This document shows positions 1-4,707 of a stretch of DNA of 5,443 nucleotides, in pieces. Source of the DNA: Clostridiales bacterium. Its GTDB lineage: Bacteria; Bacillota; Clostridia; Oscillospirales; Oscillospiraceae. Each line of letters begins with the position of its first letter. Position 1 is the first letter of the stretch. A program made the position numbers and the translations under genes. The notes under the pieces are model-generated. The model searched no databases. It was not told the DNA's origin and saw nothing but the letters and a program-made list of their open reading frames with translations. Location of the stretch: assembly GCA_012728025.1 (NCBI GenBank), contig JAAYFX010000073.1:1-5443 (forward strand), in the 5' to 3' direction.

Positions 1-18
1 AGATTTACACTGGTTCAT
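1..18 (-). CDS. Possible start of a further downstream gene, cut by the window edge
   Basis: An ATG at 18-16 on the minus strand opens a frame that reads MNQCKS up to the window edge without a stop. It begins one base after the tagA stop codon (TAA at 22-20). An AAAGG element about nine bases upstream, inside the end of tagA, could serve as its ribosome binding site. Such tight coupling would make it the third gene of the sir2-tagA operon. Six codons are too few to identify a product, and a chance ATG is equally possible. Confidence 0.3.
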
Positions 19-19
19 A

Positions 20-754
20 TTATTTGCCTTTCAGCCTCCTGCCAATAACGGCGAAGGCAAACTTCGGAAGATTTGTCATTCTTTTTGCCCGACTGGGCTG
101 CTTTATAAGGCGGTGAAACCACTCAAGCCCCAACTTTTGAAAGACTTTTGGCGCTCGCTTTACATTGCCTGAAAAAACATCCAGAGAGCCGCCAAGCCCC
201 GCCATAAGACCCACCTTGAGCTTTTCGGCATTTTCACGCATCCAAAGCTCCTGCTTAGGCGAGCCAAGGCAAACAAGCAAAAGGTCGGGGGAGGCGCTGT
301 TTATTCTTTGGATAATAGACTCGTTTTCTTCTTCTTTGAAAAAACCATCGTTTGTGCCGGAAATTTGCAGTCCCGAAAAACGGGAAGAAAGCACATTTCC
401 AGCTTCTTCGGCAATGCCTTCTGCGGCACCAAGAAGAAAAACGCTCATCTTTTTCTCTGCCATGGGAGAAAAAAGCGCTTGGGCAAAATCAATCCCAGAG
501 ATTTTTTGCTTAAGAGGTGTGCCGAGTATTCTTGCCCCATGCACTATGCCTATGCCATCCGGCAAAACCATAAAAGCTTCGTTTACGGCAGACATAAGCT
601 CCCCGTTTTCCCGACAGAGCATTACTATTTCGGGGTTGGGTGTGACAATATATTTTGAGCTGCGTCCTTCCATGGCAGAAAGGGCGCGGTCTATGGCTTC
701 ATCCATACTTAAACTGTCAAAGCCTATGCCAAGAACATCAATTCGAATTTTCAT
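20..754 (-). CDS. tagA: WecG/TagA/CpsF-family glycosyltransferase (N-acetylmannosaminyltransferase-like)
   Basis: The 244-residue product matches the GT26 family throughout. These enzymes transfer a sugar (ManNAc or ManNAcA in the best-studied members) from a UDP donor to a polyprenyl-diphosphate-GlcNAc acceptor at the inner membrane face, an early step of wall teichoic acid or surface polysaccharide synthesis. Visible family motifs are TPNPE (38-42), LPDGIG (65-70, with the Asp proposed as catalytic base at 66), LLGA (107-110), CLGSPKQE.W (162-171) and GGSLDVFSGNVKRAPK (188-203). The arginine- and lysine-rich tail after LGLEWFHRL (208-216) fits the membrane-docking appendage. There is no signal peptide or membrane span. 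The frame is open to 859, but the upstream part overlaps the end of sir2 and does not resemble the family. I place the start at the second of two tandem ATGs (757, 754), because GAAGGGA at 764-758 is better spaced for it. It lies 28 bp after sir2 and is probably co-transcribed. The acceptor and exact sugar cannot be read from the sequence. Confidence 0.9.
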   Translation of the reverse strand: MKIRIDVLGIGFDSLSMDEAIDRALSAMEGRSSKYIVTPNPEIVMLCRENGELMSAVNEAFMVLPDGIGIVHGARILGTPLKQKISGIDFAQALFSPMAEKKMSVFLLGAAEGIAEEAGNVLSSRFSGLQISGTNDGFFKEEENESIIQRINSASPDLLLVCLGSPKQELWMRENAEKLKVGLMAGLGGSLDVFSGNVKRAPKVFQKLGLEWFHRLIKQPSRAKRMTNLPKFAFAVIGRRLKGK

Positions 755-782
755 CATTCCCTTCGGAAGAAGTGATGGCTGA

Positions 783-1496
783 CTATACCTGAGCGAAAAC
801 TTCGCCCAGCTTTTCGTTAATAACAAGGTTTGCGTGATTATCGAAAGGGGTGGGGTCACGGTTTATTAAAACAAGCTTATCACCTGAATAATAATTTATA
901 AGTCCCGCCGCCGGATACACCGCAAGAGAGGTTCCGCCGACTATGAGCATATCACAGCTTCTTAAATGAGCTATGGCGTCCATTATGACCTTTTGGTCAA
1001 GCCCCTCCTCGTATAAAACCACATCGGGGCGGATAACCCCGCCGCAGGAGCAAAGGGGAACTGACTTGCCGGCTAAAACCTCATCGCCGGCGGGCTTGCC
1101 GCATTTTGAGCAGTATAGCCTGTGTATTGTTCCATGCAGCTCATAAACGTTTTTGCTGCCTGCCTGTTGGTGCAGCCCGTCTATGTTTTGGGTTATAACG
1201 GCTTTAAGCTTTCCCTCGGCTTCAAGCTGTGCAAGGCGGATATGGGCCTTGTTGGGCTTCACATCTCCCACTTGCAGCTTTTCATAATAAAATTCGTAAA
1301 ACTCCTCAGGGTGCTTTTTAAAAAAGCTACCGCTTAGTATAGTTTCGGGCGGATATTTGAAACGCTGATTATAAAGTCCGTCGGTGCTGCGAAAATCGGG
1401 GATGCCGCTTTCCGTCGAAACCCCTGCTCCGCCGAAGAAGACCATGCTGTTAGCCTTGTCCATCATTTCCCGCAGCTTTAGTATTTTTTCGTTCAT
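783..1496 (-). CDS. cobB: Sir2-family NAD-dependent protein deacylase (sirtuin)
   Basis: The 237-residue product has the usual length of a single-domain bacterial sirtuin. These cytoplasmic enzymes remove acyl groups from lysines while consuming NAD+, yielding nicotinamide and O-acyl-ADP-ribose. Visible motifs are the NAD-binding GAGVSTESGIPDFR (23-36), TQNIDGLH (102-109), YELHGT with the catalytic His at 121, a four-cysteine zinc site (129, 132, 149, 151), GGVIRPDVVLYEE (152-164), GTSLAVYPA and NRDPT. The zinc site has an unusually short second pair (CSC, with one residue between the cysteines). I see no Tyr-x-x-Arg pair like that of the desuccinylase subgroup, so deacetylase is the more likely activity. 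The ATG at 1496 follows GGGAGG with a 7-base gap. A sigma-A-like promoter and paired palindromes lie upstream, and tagA follows directly. A regulatory link between sirtuin and glycosyltransferase is only suggested by their adjacency. Confidence 0.95.
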   Translation of the reverse strand: MNEKILKLREMMDKANSMVFFGGAGVSTESGIPDFRSTDGLYNQRFKYPPETILSGSFFKKHPEEFYEFYYEKLQVGDVKPNKAHIRLAQLEAEGKLKAVITQNIDGLHQQAGSKNVYELHGTIHRLYCSKCGKPAGDEVLAGKSVPLCSCGGVIRPDVVLYEEGLDQKVIMDAIAHLRSCDMLIVGGTSLAVYPAAGLINYYSGDKLVLINRDPTPFDNHANLVINEKLGEVFAQV

Positions 1497-1532
1497 AAAA
1501 GCGCCTCCCTATAATATAATCTATGGTGAAGA

Positions 1533-1566
1533 AGTAAAATTTACCCGCCATACGGTCAAATTTACC
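1533..1566. promoter_or_regulatory. Paired near-palindromes in the sir2 leader, candidate operator
   Basis: Two 13-bp sites share the pattern RGTMAAATTTACC. The first, at 1533-1545, contains a perfect GTAAA-A-TTTAC palindrome centred at 1539. The second, at 1554-1566, is GGTCAAATTTACC, a palindrome with one mismatched pair, centred at 1560. The centres are 21 bp apart, two helical turns, so two dimers would sit on the same DNA face. They lie between the inferred sir2 transcription start (near 1567) and its ribosome binding site, a typical place for repression. I do not recognise the motif as the site of a known regulator. Confidence 0.45.
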
Positions 1567-1573
1567 ACCCTTA

Positions 1574-1602
1574 ATTATACACACGGGGACAGCTTTTAGC
1601 AA
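1574..1602 (-). promoter_or_regulatory. Sigma-A-type promoter for sir2-tagA
   Basis: On the minus strand TTGCTA (1602-1597) and a perfect TATAAT (1579-1574) are separated by 17 bp. This places the transcription start near 1567, giving a leader of about 70 bases. The promoter starts just after the guaB terminator hairpin, which fits an independent transcription unit. Confidence 0.65.
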
Positions 1603-1609
1603 GCCAAAG

Positions 1610-1651
1610 AAGAAGGAAGGCCGCAGTAAAAGTGCCGCAGCCTTCCTTCTT
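1610..1651 (-). terminator. Long hairpin terminator after guaB
   Basis: AAGAAGGAAGG on one arm (minus strand, 1651-1641) pairs perfectly with its complement at 1620-1610. The inner bases extend the stem by about six more pairs, including G-U pairs, around a loop containing CUUUU. It begins four bases past the guaB stop codon. The arm after the loop is pyrimidine-rich and continues as TTCTTCTTT, a weaker T-tract than usual, so termination may be partial. Confidence 0.7.
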
Positions 1652-1655
1652 GCTC

Positions 1656-3161
1656 CTAAGGACTCATTGTGTAATTGGGAGCTTCCTTGGTGATATATAT
1701 ATCATGGGGATGACTTTCTTTTAAGCCTGCGCCGGTTATTTTGACAAAGCGGCTGTTTTTACGCAGAGAATTAATATCCTCTGTTCCGCAATATCCCATG
1801 CCGGAGCGAAGGCCCCCTGTCATCTGATAAATAGTGTCTGAAACGGGGCCACGGTAGGGGACACGCCCCTCAACACCCTCGGGGACAAGCTTTTTGTTGT
1901 CCTCCTGAAAATAGCGGTCACGGCTGCCACGACTCATGGCGGCAAGACTGCCCATTCCCCTGTAAACCTTAAACTGACGACCCTGATATACCTCAGTCTC
2001 GCCAGGGCTTTCCTCGCAGCCGGCCAATAGAGAGCCAAGCATGACAATGCTTGCCCCTGCCGCTATGGCTTTCACAATATCACCGGAGTATTTAACACCG
2101 CCGTCGGCTATGACGGGTATGCCAAATTTATCGGCAACGGCGGCACATTCCAAAACCGCTGTCATTTGGGGAACACCTATGCCCGCAACAACCCTTGTGG
2201 TGCAGATGGAGCCGGGACCTATGCCAACCTTCACACAGTCTGCTCCGGCACGGATAAGAGCCTCGGTGGCTTCACCTGTGGCGACATTTCCGGCAACAAG
2301 GGCGGTGCTTGGGAAATGTTCTTTAATAAGAGAAACGCTTTTTAAAACATTTCCGGAATGACCATGAGCGCTGTCTAACACCAGCACATCAACACCGGAG
2401 GAAACAAGGGCCTTTGCCCTATCTAACACGTCGGATGTGGCGCCGATTGCGGCGGCGCAAAGAAGGCGGCCATGGGCATCTTTTGCTGAATGGGGATAGG
2501 CAAGAGCCTTTTCAATGTCTTTTATAGTGATAAGGCCGCTTAAGCGCCCCTCGTTATCAATCAAAGGTAATTTCTCAATTTTGTGAGTATGGAGGATTTT
2601 CTTTGCCTCCTGAAGGGTTGTTCCAACCTTACCCGTAACAAGGTTTTCGCAGGTCATAACATCGGCTATAAGCTGAGTCATATCCTCCTCAAACTTCATG
2701 TCTCGGTTTGTTATGATGCCAACAAGTCTGCCGTCATCATCAATTATCGGAACGCCGGAAATACGGAATTTTGACATTAGCTGGTCGGCCTCGCCTATGG
2801 TGTTTTCAGCCTTGAGGGAAAAGGGGTTTGTTATAACGCCGTTTTCCGAGCGCTTAACAAGGTCCACCTGCTCGGCCTGAGCATCGATGCTCATATTTTT
2901 ATGGATGACTCCGATGCCGCCCTCTCGAGCCAGAGCTATGGCCATACGGTATTCGGTTACTGTGTCCATTGCCGCACTTATAAGCGGGATGTTAAGCTGG
3001 ATGTCCTTTGTGAGCTTTGTGCGAAGGTCAATATCCGCCGGCAAAACATTGCTTTCGGCGGGGATTAAAAGAACGTCATCGTAGGTAAGGCCCTCGCCTG
3101 CAAAGCGCTCGTTGTATAGCTTTTTAAATTCCAAAAAAACCGCTCCCCTTTCATTTTCCAT
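1656..3161 (-). CDS. guaB: IMP dehydrogenase
   Basis: The enzyme oxidises IMP to XMP with NAD+, the first committed step of guanine nucleotide synthesis, as a cytoplasmic tetramer. With the ATG at 3161 the protein has 501 residues. It shows the N-terminal LTYDDVLLIP (25-34), a CBS-domain pair at about 110-222 (ISGVPIIDDDGRLVGIIT, then EKLPLIDNEGRLSGLIT), LDSAHGHS (262-269), the catalytic-cysteine loop GPGSICTTR (Cys 320), IADGGVKYSGD (351-361), YRGMGS (400-405), the flap with the Arg-Tyr dyad in SRDRYFQ (416-417) and EGVEGRVPYRG (428-438). All catalytic elements are intact. The frame is open to an ATG at 3215, but that lies in the -35 box. The ATG at 3161 has AAAAGGA six bases upstream. An in-frame TTG at 3134 has an even stronger GGGGAG eight bases upstream and would give 492 residues, close to the usual size, so the start is not settled. 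Confidence 0.97.
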   Translation of the reverse strand: MENERGAVFLEFKKLYNERFAGEGLTYDDVLLIPAESNVLPADIDLRTKLTKDIQLNIPLISAAMDTVTEYRMAIALAREGGIGVIHKNMSIDAQAEQVDLVKRSENGVITNPFSLKAENTIGEADQLMSKFRISGVPIIDDDGRLVGIITNRDMKFEEDMTQLIADVMTCENLVTGKVGTTLQEAKKILHTHKIEKLPLIDNEGRLSGLITIKDIEKALAYPHSAKDAHGRLLCAAAIGATSDVLDRAKALVSSGVDVLVLDSAHGHSGNVLKSVSLIKEHFPSTALVAGNVATGEATEALIRAGADCVKVGIGPGSICTTRVVAGIGVPQMTAVLECAAVADKFGIPVIADGGVKYSGDIVKAIAAGASIVMLGSLLAGCEESPGETEVYQGRQFKVYRGMGSLAAMSRGSRDRYFQEDNKKLVPEGVEGRVPYRGPVSDTIYQMTGGLRSGMGYCGTEDINSLRKNSRFVKITGAGLKESHPHDIYITKEAPNYTMSP

Positions 3162-3185
3162 AATATATCCTTTTAGATTTTGGCT

Positions 3186-3215
3186 ATTGTACTCCACAGG
3201 CGGACAGACTGTCAA
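3186..3215 (-). promoter_or_regulatory. Sigma-A-type promoter for guaB
   Basis: On the minus strand a perfect TTGACA (3215-3210) and TACAAT (3191-3186) are separated by 18 bp, giving a transcription start near 3179. It begins three bases after the stop codon of the glycosylase gene. The leader would be about 18 bases to the ATG at 3161, or about 45 to the TTG at 3134. No purine riboswitch fits in so short a leader. Confidence 0.75.
3203..3213. promoter_or_regulatory. 11-bp palindrome overlapping the guaB -35 box
   Basis: GACAG-A-CTGTC is a perfect inverted repeat with one central base, and it shares four bases with the -35 hexamer. It could be a repressor site for guaB, but it is short, part of it is forced by the TTGACA consensus, and I do not recognise it. 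Confidence 0.25.
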
Positions 3216-3218
3216 CTA

Positions 3219-4043
3219 CTATTTTTCCCCTTTGGAGGAACGCTCATAAAAGAATATGTATTGCTGGGCAAGACCTGCCCAATTCCCAAGGGTTTTAGGG
3301 TCAAAATCAGGTGGGAAATGCTTTTTCAAAGCTCTTTTCATCCAGACATCCACGGGAAAGCTATCCATCCTGTGCAGACCATAGAGCATGAAGCAATCGG
3401 CCACCTTATCCCCAACACCTTTTATGGTTTTAATCTTTTTTCGTGCCTCATCCGCAGGCATATCACAAAGCTCTTCTAAAGGCAGCCTTCCCTCGGAGAC
3501 AGTGCGGGCGGCATCCAAAATATACTTTGCCCTGTACCCACAGCGTAAAGGGGAAAGGTCATCCTCGGAAAGATTGGCAATTACTTCAGCCTCCGGAAAG
3601 GAAAAAAGGCCCTGACGCAAAGGTTTTCCGTAAAGGGCGGACAGGCTGCGGATTATGCTTTTTATGCGGGGGATGTTGTTGCATTGGGATATAATAAAGC
3701 TGCAAAGAGCCTCCCATGGCTCCTGCCGCAGTATACGTATGCCGGCACCGTATTCGGCGCATATTTTAAGATGCTCAGGCTGTGAGAAAAGCACAGCGGC
3801 CTCGTCATAAGGTGTATCAAGGTCAAAGTAATTACGCCAGAAGGGTAGGTCACTTTCTATGGCATCACAGAGAATAAGACCCTTCTCCTGCCGGATATTT
3901 AACACCTTACCCGAGGCAACGCCTGTGTAAATCCCCATTTCATCTGCCTGCCAGCGGAAGCACTGGCCACATTCAAAGGTCTTTATAAGGTTAATCTCCC
4001 TGTCTGTGGCTAGAATGGTTTCGAGGGTTATGCAAGTATCCAT
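3219..4043 (-). CDS. ogg: OGG1-type 8-oxoguanine DNA glycosylase/AP lyase
   Basis: This is a base-excision repair enzyme of the helix-hairpin-helix-GPD superfamily. It removes 8-oxoguanine from DNA and usually nicks the abasic strand through a Schiff base. The 274-residue product has an OGG N-terminal domain with the signature ECGQCFRW (24-31) and the SQCNNIPRI segment (119-127), which resembles the strand-intercalating NNN-IAR loop of human OGG1. The hairpin IKGVGDKVADC (207-217) carries the catalytic Lys at 213, followed by FPVDVWM with the catalytic Asp at 232. Cysteines are scattered and form no Fe-S cluster motif, which argues against MutY or Nth. The frame is open to 4088, but that ATG sits in the loop of the rpsU terminator. 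The ATG at 4043 has GGGAGG eight bases upstream, so I use it. No promoter is visible between the terminator and this start, so expression may rest on read-through from rpsU. An alternative is a general alkylated-base (AlkA-like) glycosylase, which the GQxFRW motif makes less likely. Confidence 0.9.
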   Translation of the reverse strand: MDTCITLETILATDREINLIKTFECGQCFRWQADEMGIYTGVASGKVLNIRQEKGLILCDAIESDLPFWRNYFDLDTPYDEAAVLFSQPEHLKICAEYGAGIRILRQEPWEALCSFIISQCNNIPRIKSIIRSLSALYGKPLRQGLFSFPEAEVIANLSEDDLSPLRCGYRAKYILDAARTVSEGRLPLEELCDMPADEARKKIKTIKGVGDKVADCFMLYGLHRMDSFPVDVWMKRALKKHFPPDFDPKTLGNWAGLAQQYIFFYERSSKGEK

Positions 4044-4072
4044 TTTCCTTGCCTCCCAGACTCTTTGTTTGC

Positions 4073-4100
4073 AAAAATCCCGCCCCAAAAGAGGCGGGAT
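4073..4100 (-). terminator. Intrinsic terminator after rpsU
   Basis: On the minus strand ATCCCGCC (4100-4093) pairs perfectly with GGCGGGAT (4084-4077) around an eight-base loop, and the stem runs into a five-T tract. It starts 15 bases after the rpsU stop codon and lies only 30 bp before the glycosylase start. The T-tract is short (TTTTTGC), so some read-through into the glycosylase gene is plausible. Confidence 0.9.
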
Positions 4101-4115
4101 CAGTGTTTTGTAAAA

Positions 4116-4301
4116 TTAGTTAAAACGCTTGTTCTTGTTCTTTCTGGCGGCTTCGGATTTTTTGCGGCGCTTTACGCTTGGGCTCTGATAATATTCCTTT
4201 TTCCGCAAATCTGACATAACGCCGGATTTTGCACAGCTTCTCTTAAATCTCTTAAGAGCGCTGTCCAGAGACTCGTTTTCTTTAACACGTATTTCTGACA
4301 T
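4116..4301 (-). CDS. rpsU: 30S ribosomal protein S21
   Basis: The 61-residue, strongly basic protein is a small-subunit component that binds late near the 3' end of 16S rRNA and helps initiation on mRNAs. The family pattern is clear: an acidic-to-basic N-terminus with SEIRVKENESLDSALKRFKR (2-21), the RKKEYYQSPSVKRRKK block (33-48) and a lysine- and arginine-rich tail ending KNKRFN. The length is normal for the family. The ATG at 4301 has the extended GGAGGGAGGG seven bases upstream, one of the strongest ribosome binding sites in the window, fitting a highly expressed gene. It has its own near-consensus promoter, a leader with two hairpins and an intrinsic terminator, so it is likely mainly monocistronic. 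In many Firmicutes rpsU is followed by yqeY; here the downstream gene is a DNA glycosylase instead. Confidence 0.97.
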   Translation of the reverse strand: MSEIRVKENESLDSALKRFKRSCAKSGVMSDLRKKEYYQSPSVKRRKKSEAARKNKNKRFN

Positions 4302-4321
4302 TCTGTTTCCCTCCCTCCAAT

Positions 4322-4336
4322 GCGCCGAAACGGCGC
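4322..4336 (-). promoter_or_regulatory. GC-rich hairpin just upstream of the rpsU ribosome binding site
   Basis: GCGCCG-TTT-CGGCGC forms a six-pair, all-GC stem ending three bases before the GGAGGGAGGG element. It is preceded in the same leader by a five-pair hairpin, GCCAT-AGTTC-ATGGC (4358-4344). Such a stem could stabilise the 5' end or present the ribosome binding site. There is no direct evidence for autoregulation by S21. Confidence 0.5.
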
Positions 4337-4370
4337 TTTAAGGGCCATGAACTATGGCTTTGACGGGATT

Positions 4371-4399
4371 ATTATAATTGTTACACGAAGAAATGTCAA
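4371..4399 (-). promoter_or_regulatory. Consensus sigma-A promoter for rpsU
   Basis: On the minus strand perfect TTGACA (4399-4394) and TATAAT (4376-4371) hexamers are 17 bp apart, the ideal arrangement. The start point should be near 4364, leaving a leader of about 62 bases before the rpsU ATG. Confidence 0.85.
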
Positions 4400-4526
4400 G
4401 TTAAATTAGATAAATAAGCCCCTTAAACTGCTTTGCCTTACAGTTAGAGCGGCAAGCAAAAGAAGCTTTCTTTCAAGCTTTTTCCCATGGCATTGCCGGA
4501 AAAGAGGGAAAACAAAAAGTTTTCCT
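4400..4526. other. Non-coding spacer between the divergent rpsU and gntR promoters
   Basis: I find no credible gene here. It holds two hairpin-forming sequences. One is a nine-pair stem (4460-4468 with 4475-4483, including one G-U) built from two AAGCTT copies. The other is a perfect GGAAAAC-AAAAA-GTTTTCC stem (4508-4526) that ends exactly where the proposed gntR -35 box begins. Either could act as a weak terminator insulating the two divergent units, but neither has a strong T-tract. Confidence 0.4.
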
Positions 4527-4555
4527 TGTAATCCCGAGGGCTATTGCATATAATT
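4527..4555 (+). promoter_or_regulatory. Candidate sigma-A promoter for the GntR regulator
   Basis: TTGTAA (4527-4532) and a perfect TATAAT (4550-4555) are 17 bp apart, with a start expected near 4562 and a leader of about 145 bases. A weaker alternative nearer the gene is TTTACC (4587-4592), 17 bp, TATATT (4610-4615), which would leave a leader of about 85 bases. Confidence 0.5.
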
Positions 4556-4578
4556 AGTTAATACAGAACAGAAATATT

Positions 4579-4595
4579 TTTACCCATTTACCCAT
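4579..4595 (+). repeat. Tandem TTTACCCAT repeat
   Basis: TTTACCCAT occurs at 4579-4587 and again at 4587-4595, sharing one base, in the spacer before the GntR gene. It could be part of an operator or a chance AT-rich duplication. Confidence 0.4.
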
Positions 4596-4622
4596 ATTTA
4601 GCTTATACTTATATTCGTGATA

Positions 4623-4648
4623 AAACTTTTGTATTAAACTTTTATACG
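4623..4648 (+). repeat. Tandem 13-bp repeat beginning AAACTTTT
   Basis: AAACTTTTGTATT (4623-4635) is followed without a gap by AAACTTTTATACG (4636-4648). The first eight bases are identical. It runs into the ATACGCAA repeats. Confidence 0.4.
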
Positions 4649-4680
4649 CAAATATATGCAAAAATATACGCAATACGCAA
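4644..4680 (+). repeat. Four-copy ATACGCAA repeat upstream of the GntR gene
   Basis: ATACGCAA occurs at 4644-4651, 4666-4673 and 4673-4680, with a one-mismatch copy ATATGCAA at 4654-4661. Start-to-start spacings are 10, 12 and 7 bp. All copies point the same way and end 27 bp before the ATG. Directly repeated short sites just ahead of a regulator gene suggest an autoregulatory operator, but GntR/HutC proteins usually bind inverted repeats, so the binder is unknown. Confidence 0.5.
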
Positions 4681-4707
4681 AAACCTATTTTTATTTTATT
4701 GGAGCTT

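Noticed and set aside
165..782. A 205-codon open frame on the plus strand
   Set aside because: It lies almost wholly antisense to the well-conserved tagA gene, has serine- and proline-rich low-complexity translation with no family resemblance, and no good ribosome binding site.
755..859. N-terminal extension of the glycosyltransferase to an ATG at 859
   Set aside because: The extra 35 residues overlap the conserved end of sir2 and do not resemble the family, while tandem ATGs with a GAAGGGA element lie at 757 and 754.
1511..1540. A promoter with TATTAT directly before the sir2 ribosome binding site
   Set aside because: Its start point would fall on or after the ribosome binding site, whereas the upstream TTGCTA/TATAAT pair gives a sensible leader.
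2041..2361. Plus-strand open frame of 106 codons inside guaB
   Set aside because: It is antisense to the conserved catalytic region of IMP dehydrogenase, and its translation resembles no family I recognise.
4044..4088. Longer glycosylase start at 4088
   Set aside because: That ATG is in the loop of the rpsU terminator, and a GGGAGG element is correctly placed for the ATG at 4043.
4644..4680. Replication-origin iterons or a CRISPR array
   Set aside because: The repeats are only 8 bp with irregular 7-12 bp spacing, no DnaA boxes or replication gene are nearby, and there are no spacers of CRISPR size.
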